Assembly: GCA_026874595.1 (NCBI GenBank)
Contig: CM049319.1
Span: forward strand, 54,324,917-54,388,916
DNA from: Sipunculus nudus
Lineage: Eukaryota > Annelida > Sipuncula > Golfingiida > Sipunculidae
Direction of reading: 5' to 3'
Length of the DNA: 64,000 nt
In this document: one piece after another, positions 55,600 through 64,000 of the stretch
Numbering within the stretch: position 1 is the first letter of the stretch
Layout of the letters: each line of letters begins with the position of its first letter
Program-made: the position numbers and the translations under genes
The notes under the pieces: generated by a model
Database searches by the model: none
What the model was told of the DNA's origin: nothing
The model's input: only the letters and a program-made list of their open reading frames with translations

Positions 55600-58190
55600 C
55601 TCAATGACTGAGCTTTGCCGAGGATTATGCGCGTGTCGCTTGTAATTTCAATCCCCCTTAAATTTTCAGTTTCTCTCGTCTGTCTGGGAGAGTATAATGT
55701 GCCGCCTAAAACTTTCAAACTCCCAAAATATTATCATTTTATAGAACACCGAAGTTCTCTCATGTTTTCTAGGCGATCCTTTCTTTGTACACCATTAAAA
55801 GTTACAAATCATGCACTTTTTACGCACACGGCAATGGTATAAAGATTATATCTATAACTGCATGGTACAATAATCGAAATTGATATAAGTAAGAAACCCG
55901 TAGTGACAAGAGTCTTCAGGTCATCACCTAATTTGAGCCGGAATATATAATATATGGGGTGCAATTAAATGTTTACCGGTTTATTAAACAGAAAGATCTG
56001 GTAAAGAAAATCAGAAAGAAAAACGGTAATATTAAGAAGTCACTGATAAATCTAGAATAAAATTATGGAGAAGCAAATTAAATAATTTGTCTAAAATTAA
56101 GAACTGGGATTCAGCTGCAGTTTATGACGTTCCTGAAACCTCGTTCTTCTTTTTTTTCACCAGCCTAAGCAACTCAGCAGACTTTTTGCCAGGCCGCCAG
56201 ACCCTCAACAGCGTACATTTTTGTAAACACTTTACTTTTAAGTAATCCGCTTATACGGTTACGTGCCGGAGACGTAATCGATTTCGCCGTTGCTGGTGTA
56301 ACCAGAGAATACCTAAATTACCAAGGGCGTTTATATATATATATATAATTGAAAAATCCATTTAATTAATTTACCATCGCAAGCAACCTAATCAGCTTAG
56401 GATATTTAAGTCTCTTTGATAATTTAATGTTTCTCTTTCCATATTTTTCTCGTCTGCCGAACATCGTGCAGTCTACATCCTCGCTATATATATGACCATT
56501 TTAGGGATAGACTGGAAGATTGTCATGTTTCCTAACCCTTTCTGAATCCCTCTACATAAGAAATTTTAAAGTATTAAAATGTGGCTCTAAAAGTAAATAA
56601 AATTTAATCAAACTAATAACAAATTAGTATACTAAGCATTATAATGCCTCGATCAAATAAATGAAAAAAATTATTTTCAAGTCAGAAATAGAAACTGTAT
56701 TACATGCTCAAATTTCGCGTACTGAATAGACAAACCTTTCGAGAGCATGTTATTTTCGCGAATTGTCTTTACTTTTTTATTAATATGAAATTTAAAGAAC
56801 ATTACTGCATCAGGATGATCCAAAACTGATATATATATATAATGTATGAATGGTCAATCTGGGTATACATTTAGTTGTGTTAACACAAACCGGCGCTTTG
56901 TATTTGTACAAACGGTTAATGTAGAATCACATGCATTTTCTCCAATATGAATTAAAGTAAAATTCGCGAAAATTGAGCGCTGGTGAAAATTTCTGGTTTT
57001 ACCATATCATCTTTCGCCTGTCATTATAACTTTATGATGAATTATTAAACTAAAAAACAATTGTTAACGGTGATTTCGAATGCCTGTAAAGTTTGTAATA
57101 TAACTGTAATCGCTGGAGCGATGATTGTCGCTTAACAACTTACTACATGACTATAGAGCGTGTGTTTAGTTCAATGCAAGAGAAAGTTTCCTCATCCCTT
57201 TATATGAGAAGGTATATATGATATCTGAAAGGGTAAATGAATATTTTTTATTAACCGGGAAAAACTGAGTTAGACATAGATAGAAATACAGACAAAAAAA
57301 ATAATATAAATCAATGAGAGAACAAGAATAAAAATAAAGAAAAATGATGAGTTAGTCAATTTCCTTTAAAAAATGACTCGGCAGTCAGATGCCTCTTGTA
57401 GCATTCCTGAAGCCTCGTTCTCATTTTAGTAAGATGCAACGCCATACCCGGCATTTATGTGCGTACAAGTTATGTTATGAACAGACACAGTCACGAACGG
57501 GGATGAACGCAAACATTTCCTCTGGATGAAATTAAAAAAATAAAACGTATCTCTAAATGTAATAAAGCACGGGCTGTTCAGGGACATGGCAAACGCATAA
57601 TGAGTATAATCCACTGACTTTGTTTCGTGCACATCTTGAATATTGGATTACTCTTCCGACTTCGGATTATCAACATCCCTGTCGAAATACCCAGAGTCAC
57701 ATTCCTACCAAAGAAGGTAACACATGTACAATTTTTTCTGAGTGCATTTGACGGAGCCAATCTACAGAATTACCAACAAAACCCCCCGCCCCATCTCCCT
57801 ACTCCTCCTCTAATAAAGGACACCTGTTCAAAATTTCCGTACAACCAACCCCCATTAGAAAAACGGAAAAATCTTTCTCAAAGAACTTCATAATTTTCTT
57901 TCCCACCACATATTCTGGAGCATATATTTTCATCATACAAAAATGTTTGCTTAGTTTACCGTACTTTGGTATTCATACTTTACTTTACAGTAAGTGAACT
58001 GACACATGTAAAGTCCGATATTTTGTCATCATGAGATGGATAACTGAAGGATTATTTTAGTATATGTGACGAAACTCTAAACTAATTGACTGAATCATCT
58101 CGAAATAAAAAAATAAAAAAAATGCCCCCCCCCGGCCCAAAACAAATAAGTCAGCCGAAATAACATATACTGGTTTTAAAGAAGATCTCC
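55600..58190. other. Intergenic, nothing recognised
   Basis: Very AT-rich. The 88-codon frame at 57627-57893 ends in a C-rich segment resembling 13150-13290 and is unsupported. Confidence 0.4.
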
Positions 58191-58194
58191 CTGG

Positions 58195-58320
58195 TTCATT
58201 CGCGGTGTGGCTATGAAAGTGGGTTCCAGTGACTCATTCAAGGCTGGTGGTTTTCTCCGGGTTCTCCGCTTTCCTCCACCTGTAGAAACTACTAAACATC
58301 ATTATCTGAACAATGGAGAC
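58195..58320 (+). repeat. Dispersed repeat fragment (GGTTTTCTCCGGGTTCTCCGC)
   Basis: Contains TTCATTCGCGGTG, GGTGGTTTTCTCCGGGTTC and CTTTCCTCCACC, a signature I recall from dispersed repeats in many marine invertebrate genomes. No ends were resolved. Confidence 0.35.
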
Positions 58321-58834
58321 TTCTTAGGATTAATTATCATAACTGTTATACAATTCATCTATATAAAATAAATAAAGTTTAAAAACACTTTACCTTGTTT
58401 CTGCGATGTAAATTTAGAATCATATATTTCCCAAAAGTCCATATAATTAATTAACTCGCGTCAAGTTTGTCAGATGACTATCAGGTTATCTTGCCACTGA
58501 TTATGTCATAGGCCTATGGATCAACTGTTAAAATATATTTTAATAATATGACAATTTTTTAAAAGGGACCAGCAGGTCAATATTATTTCTTCATCTCATT
58601 ATAATGCTTTAATCTTCTATATAATTAATACGGAGTTGGGTTTTTTCTAGACCACAGTTTACCTACTTCCGTTCTGATTTGACTCTCCAAATTTGGCAGA
58701 CGTATCGGCGATGTGCTCTTCAAGGAGAAGTTTGTTTTATTTTGCGTGATTATGCCCAATTAAGCTGAATAATTAATCATTTTAATATTTCCCCATTACG
58801 TGCCCCTATTTCTTTTGTGCTGCGAGGTCCTCCA

Positions 58835-60960
58835 CGCCTGTACCGCTTTTTCAGGAGGCACCTCGAGGATTTTCACCGGCCTCTTAAGACCGTGGCCAGA
58901 GCGCATGTCGGCTGCCCAAAACGCATTTCCGTGCAATACGCGGTCACGCGGGTCCACTATAATCCCCATTGATTTCCCATATTCATTGTAACGCCTTTAA
59001 AGGAATTTTCTCTCTCAAAATGAAGTAAAGTTTTTCAATCCAAAGACCACATGGCTCCGCTTTCAATGCGAGGGCTTTCCAATTTGGTCAACACTTGGCA
59101 CTGAGTCAGTGATGTGACCACCGTTTGACAAATTTTTTATGTGTAACATGTATGTTCATTTTTATACATTCAAAAATATCTTTCCATGATAACCATGGTT
59201 TCTAAATTTCGGCCAAGTCATGTGTTTTATGAAGTTTTTTTTCAAAAAGAAGCCCCACAACTTAATTATCATTCGGGTTGGGTAGGGGTGGGGTCGGGGG
59301 GGGGGGGGGGGTGTTCACATATTGTTTTTTTCAGATCCGTTGTTTGTAGGGACGGTGAATAATGAAAAAAATATCAGCAGTACATCTTTAAATTGATAAC
59401 AAACTAAAATCTGCATTCAGGGCGTACAGAGCTGCATCAGAATCTCCTTTAATATCAGTCATGTGTTCACGTGTATGCGTTTCATGTTAGACTGTTACCC
59501 CGCTCTCTTATGGTTTTCTACCGACAGACTGGTTCCAACTTCAATATGGATATATATACGAGAAAAATAAACATCTCATTTGCTCGGAAAAGGTGCCAAA
59601 AGTTGGCTGTACATTTCATGTGACATTAATGATTAGATTAATAGATATTAATGATAAATCAATGTCACATACAGTGGAATATCAAACGTATTCAGCAAAA
59701 TGTATAATCTATACATTCATCATTCTATTTTTGTGCAACAACTCCAACAATATTTTAAACTAAATAGATATAAAATGACTTAAGAAAGTTATTTTACAAA
59801 AATTCCTCATGGATAATCAACCATGACCGCGTGAGAGTCCCTGACAACCGGTATGAGCGTGCATATCGGAGTTGGAACCAGTCTATCGGTAAGTCAGGAG
59901 TTGCAACAGGGAGTACCTAAGATGGCGTTGTACGCCCGTCTCTATGATCGGCTGAAGGCAATAATAGACCGAGGTACAAGTCTAGTTTCATGTGTGAACA
60001 CTGTCCTGCTTCAGTAACACGAGTTCACCTTGCGAGTGGCAGAACAAATAAATACGAATGGGTGGCTTCCACATGGGGACAAAGGAATGGTCCTTTGTTA
60101 TTATGGTTTATAAGAAAATATATATTGTGGTGATTCTTATTACCTCCAAAATGAAATGGACTATTGATATGTCTTTACCTTAACCCTCTACAAATGTCCA
60201 GCAAATCATTTTTTTCGCCTGTCACGCTTTTTCAGGAGGCGACTTGTTATCCCCACTGAACCCCATTTCCATTATATCGCCTGTTAAGGAATTTTAGTAA
60301 AGATTTAAATTAAAGCGCGGAACGCATGTCCACATGAATCTCTTAATAGGGATCATTTTTCCGTTGAGTGGACACAAAGAGAAGAGACCCTTTAAACGAT
60401 CACCGTTTTATAGGTTTACGGGTTGGTCAATTTTATATATTCAGAAGTATCTTTCCATGATAACCATGGTTTTATTGGTTCGGCCGATTTATGGGTTGTA
60501 TGAAAAAGTTTGTTTTTTTAAGGAAGCCCGGGGGGGGGGGGGAGGGTTGCACACACTTCTAAGGGTCCTCAATCCCTTGAGGACTTTAAAACCCCCGCCA
60601 GAATCGACTAATCAGTCGTTCGTTCATACGTGTACGTTTCATGTAAAACATTGTCATGGTTCAGAAACACGGGTTCACCAGGCGAGTGGCAGGTCAACTG
60701 CATACGAATGAGCGGCTTCTACTCGGGGACAAAGGAATAGCCACTTATATTTATTCCTTTGTGGAATTGTGATTATGGCACTTAAGAAAAAATATATTAT
60801 GGTGATTCCGATAACCTCCAAAAATATAATGGATTATGGATGCAGTTTTACCCTACCCCTCTACAAATTTTCAGGAAAATCTGTATATTACATTTTGCGT
60901 TCATTTGCTGAAAGACAATGCAACGAACCAGGGCTGAAGTGGTTTCTTTGCTAAATGCTT
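58835..60960 (+). repeat. Local two-unit duplication
   Basis: Matching blocks recur in the same order. TTTTTCAGGAGGC is at 58849 and 60230; ATCTTTCCATGATAACCATGGTTT at 59180 and 60450; a G-run after GAAGCCC at 59296 and 60530. CACGxGTTCACC.xGCGAGTGGCAG is at 60017 and 60671, and TATATTxTGGTGATTCxxATxACCTCCAAAA at 60120 and 60791. The first unit is longer because the foldback MITE and flanking sequence interrupt it. Open frames here (58800-58991, 60334-60711) differ between copies and are not called. Confidence 0.6.
59519..59891. mobile_element. Foldback MITE with 20 bp terminal inverted repeats and TA target
   Basis: Between flanking TA dinucleotides the ends read CCGACAGACTGGTTCCAACT and the reverse complement of CCGATAGACTGGTTCCAACT, one mismatch in 20. 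The interior is also palindromic (ATGTGACATT near 59618 against AATGTCACAT near 59662). At 373 bp with no coding capacity and a TA target, it fits a Tc1/mariner-type MITE. Confidence 0.65.
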
Positions 60961-62650
60961 CATCGAAATATATCAATCTGCTTTCTTTTTATCTGGGAGA
61001 GTTGTCAATTTTGCAACATGATCTGCAACATGTTAATTGTCAATCATGTGACAATTTACAGTACTTAAAAGAAAAAATTTAATACTGTTGGAATATATTT
61101 TTCTGGGCCTATCTTTTTCACATTGACAGCTATACGTTTCGCGTACAAGAGACTTCAACGTCATATGCATCTGTATACAAATAACGCTTGTGCCTTAGAC
61201 TATACCCACAACTGACTACACTGATCAAACAGAGTGTTTTACGATGTCACCTGAGCTTCAAATAATACAAAGCATCGTTCATATAATTTCACGGTAGAAT
61301 GCTTCTTTATACAATTGTTATATCTACGATATTTCCAAAGCAATAAAGCTGTCGGACCTATGTTGTTTATCGGAAAGAAAACTTCTCACTAAAAAATTCG
61401 TACACCCTGTATATATGTCTCACGTCTCTTTCCAAAATTTATTTTTTTTTGTGTGATTTTTTAGTATAGAATAATTTTTCTTTCTATGTTGATATTTCGG
61501 GGAGGGTGTTCCTTGAGAATTCTAGCAGAGGTAATCTTTATATCATACAAGTGAAACACATGATAAACGTTCCTGCAAAAACCTTAGGATTAAAATATAC
61601 GTCGTTTAGTTCCTATCAGCTCATTACACAGATATGCATCAGATCGAGTCGTGGATTTTCCACGGGTGCAACTAGTCATCAATTAATAATAAAGCAACTG
61701 GAAGCACGTGGCTGGATGACCAGATTTACATTTAATAACACTTCGGTCTCTCTTTTTACGTATTTTTCTAAAGCTATGGTCTTGTCCACACAAACTGGTA
61801 TCTGTATGTGAAAAATGCTACTTATAGGAATTAAAACTGAATAGTGAATAAGGGCGAGCGCGTTCGATACCTGCATCGGTGTTTCTTGAAATCCGTATAT
61901 GTTTTTGATTGTTACGAAACATTTTTCTCAGGGGAAAACACATGGTGGCGCACATGTCCCGAGATCCAACCGCTTTGCTAGAAATGCAAGCTTCACTAGC
62001 GAGACAGTTCGGACCGTTTTTATGTCACCCCGTAACATAATGCTTTTAATGAATCTCTCTATATAGTATATTATTCTCTGTTTAGTCCTACGAATCCAGT
62101 ATACGCCCCGCTGAGGTCAAACGGGAATCCGCAACTTGTATTGGATTCTTATCTAAGATGTTTCACGTCTTACCAACGATACCACGCCACATGGCTAAAT
62201 ACGACTCATAGACCTTAAAAATAGGTCACATGCCAATTATACAGCCAAGCATCCATTAAGATCTCAACAGGAACTCTAAGGTAAATGGAGCGGTGCTCTG
62301 TGTGTTGCGAGCTCCCATTGAGTAACATGTCCTATCGTCTGGTGGCCTGCCAAGATAAGCTCTATCGTGATTAGTACCGATAGAGGATCTGCAAGATATG
62401 TCTAAGGTCATCTGGCGGTGTTCCTCCGCCGGAAAAAGAAATATCTTAAAACCCCACTAATATGCCTTTCAGGTCTGATGACTACTCACTTTGGCGTCAG
62501 TCTCATTTTGTTCAGACTTCATTTATAACATGTTCGTCCGGTGCGGATTGGATTTCTTAATCGTCATCACACATCTTAACCTGTCGTCTGCATTTTCCCG
62601 CTCACGAAGTGCAGTGTAATAATTTTCACTCCGGCAAAGGGTAACTGGCA
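60961..62650. other. Intergenic, nothing recognised
   Basis: A 101-codon frame at 61506-61811 has no ATG and no splice support. Confidence 0.4.
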
Positions 62651-62659
62651 GAAATTGTT

Positions 62660-62855
62660 AACATTATTTCAATTGAAATACTTATATTAATATTATAAAT
62701 TATATCATATCAATTTTATAAATTATGTTACATTATATCAATTAATGTTATATTATATCAAATTATATATATTTTATTGAATTATTTTACACTAATTTAT
62801 AGTGTAAAGTATAGTTTAGTATAGTATAGTAAAGTATAGTATAGTATAGTATAGA
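62660..62855. repeat. AT-rich tandem followed by an (AGTAT)n pentanucleotide array
   Basis: Imperfect TTATATCAA-type units run to about 62780. AGTAT/AGTAA repeats then occupy 62807-62855. Confidence 0.8.
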
Positions 62856-63385
62856 CGATAGCGAGAATGATGAGACATCCTCAAGTAAGTGATAAGAAAA
62901 ACATGGTTCCCTAACGTCCAGGTTTGATACAAATATGCTTCTAGCATTGCCGCATTGTTTACCTGATGCTGCGCATTATTCAGAGAACAACTTTATAGGT
63001 CTAATGTTTCCGTCTAGCAATAGCATATTAATCAACTGACATGTAAACATGCTTGTTTATTGCCGAGTAGTGTTTTATTCATTTTTTTTATAGCCAAGAG
63101 TTTGTAATATTGGCTTATCCTTCCTGTTAAGCCGCGCGGCAACCTTCGACCGACATTTTGAACCTCCATAATTAAAATAGTCTTACGTCGGCCAATTGAT
63201 ACTTATGGTGAAAAAAAAGGCTTCAAACTATCGCCCCGGTTCACGGTAAAATGTAATTGCCGTGCCATTATCAAGTCAGCGGCCTGGGCGGTCGTCTACA
63301 TTTAGTCGGCTGGGACGTCAATACAGGGGATGGGGTTTTATGTATGTTTATATATCCCTCCCATCCCTCGTTTTATGTATGTATT

Positions 63386-63393
<8 letters not shown>

Positions 63394-63446
<53 letters not shown>
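63394..63446. repeat. (TA)n array
   Basis: About 53 bp. It produces Tyr-Ile frames in several readings on both strands, none of them genes. Confidence 0.95.
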
Positions 63447-63449
<3 letters not shown>

Positions 63450-63777
63450 ACCGGGCATGTGGGGGTTGGCGTACAGCTGTCCCAGGCCTGTGAGTGGGGT
63501 CGGGAAGGGGTGGCTCCAAAACCAGAACACAAAGTGTTTTACCCAGTTTAATGCCTGTAGAAGTGACAAAAAGTGCAATCATATAAATGCTGTGTAGCAC
63601 TCGGGTCTCGACATGGCAAACTGCGCCGATTCCCGCGCTTCACTTCTACTTATATCATGTGACCTCTGACCTTTAATTAAAATAACAAGGTACCCTATTC
63701 ACTGCAAAAGTATCCCCTTTCACAACATTCGTGATACGGTCGGCTGCGCGCAAAGCCAACTCTAACAGTAAACATGA

Positions 63778-64000
63778 AACACACAACAATATAATTGTGA
63801 TAGGGCAATTGATCTGCACTTACTCAGGGAAATCTTGCATCAAGCCAGAAAGAAGGGACTTCCTGGATTGAGGTTCACCGATGATATGATTAAGAATCGG
63901 TTTTGGACAGGTCTACGAGAGGAGAGACTGAAAAATGCGACAAGGCACAAATACGATGCGTGTCGAAATTTCGATGATCTGAGACGGGAAGTTAAAGCAG
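63778..64000 (+). mobile_element. gag-like fragment of an LTR retrotransposon, cut by the window end
   Basis: An open frame runs from just after a TGA (63775-63777) to the last base. From about 63799 it reads like the capsid region of Ty3/gypsy-type gag: ...F-T-D-D-M-I-K-N-R-F-W-T-G-L-R, then L-K-N-A-T-R-H-K-Y-D and F-D-D-L-R-R-E-V-K. The F-x-x-G-L-R ... L-R-x-E-V pattern is typical of invertebrate gag and gag-derived proteins. There is no ATG, so this is a 5'-truncated copy, a spliced exon or a decayed element. The rest of the element would lie outside the window. Confidence 0.5.

Noticed and set aside
58395-58442. Possible minus-strand first exon (ATG, 15 codons, donor GTAAAG)
   Set aside because: Too short, and no partner exon found.
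1-64000. CRISPR arrays, bacterial defence systems, operons
   Set aside because: No regular repeat-spacer structure or prokaryotic gene layout. Spliced exons and SINEs show a eukaryotic genome.

Overview
The window looks like nuclear DNA of a marine invertebrate, most probably a mollusc and perhaps a bivalve. It is AT-rich, gene-poor and intron-rich. It carries many long (TA)n arrays, tRNA-derived SINEs, palindromic repeat elements and diverged tandem arrays built around GGTCAAGGTCA. There are no operons, prokaryotic genes or CRISPR arrays. The mollusc assignment is inference from repeat style, because no marker gene is present.

The one gene I can reconstruct end to end is a five-exon seven-transmembrane receptor on the + strand. 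Its exons are 35065-35314, 40732-40834, 41593-41738, 42409-42813 and 49306-49907, giving 501 residues. Every junction has AG/GT borders and matching phases. The Cys at residue 93 and the Arg at 118 (E-R-F) sit exactly 25 residues apart, as expected for positions 3.25 and 3.50 of class A receptors. The second extracellular loop is opsin-like (G-W-x-E-Y ... C-Q-L-D-Y), but the retinal-binding Lys of TM7 is replaced by His. Exon 4 is the surprise. It is a symmetric phase 1-1 exon of exactly 135 codons that drops a glycosylation-rich module into extracellular loop 2. Skipping it would leave an ordinary 366-residue receptor. Intron 1 also holds a truncated tandem copy of the start of exon 2 and two older degenerate copies.

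Two further pairs of exon-like segments have matching phases but no recognisable family: 20340-20520 with 21396-21514, and 29194/29221-29290 with 34247-34371. A gag-like retrotransposon fragment runs off the right edge (63778-64000).

Most of the rest is repeats. A CACGTTCT-rich block fills 1-580. Five copies of one tRNA-derived SINE, all on the minus strand, lie near 4.3, 8.1, 11.0, 20.6 and 45.7 kb. Elements with hairpin or GC-rich ends and internal tandem arrays lie at 19.1-19.6, 25.5-27.5, 29.55-30.45, 43.1-43.9 and 51.3-52.2 kb. A putative solo LTR lies at 31.3-32.0 kb, and a foldback MITE sits inside a local duplication at 58.8-60.9 kb. Pogo/Tigger-like ends occur at 16.4 and 52.9 kb. 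Introns and intergenic stretches with nothing recognisable are listed as such.
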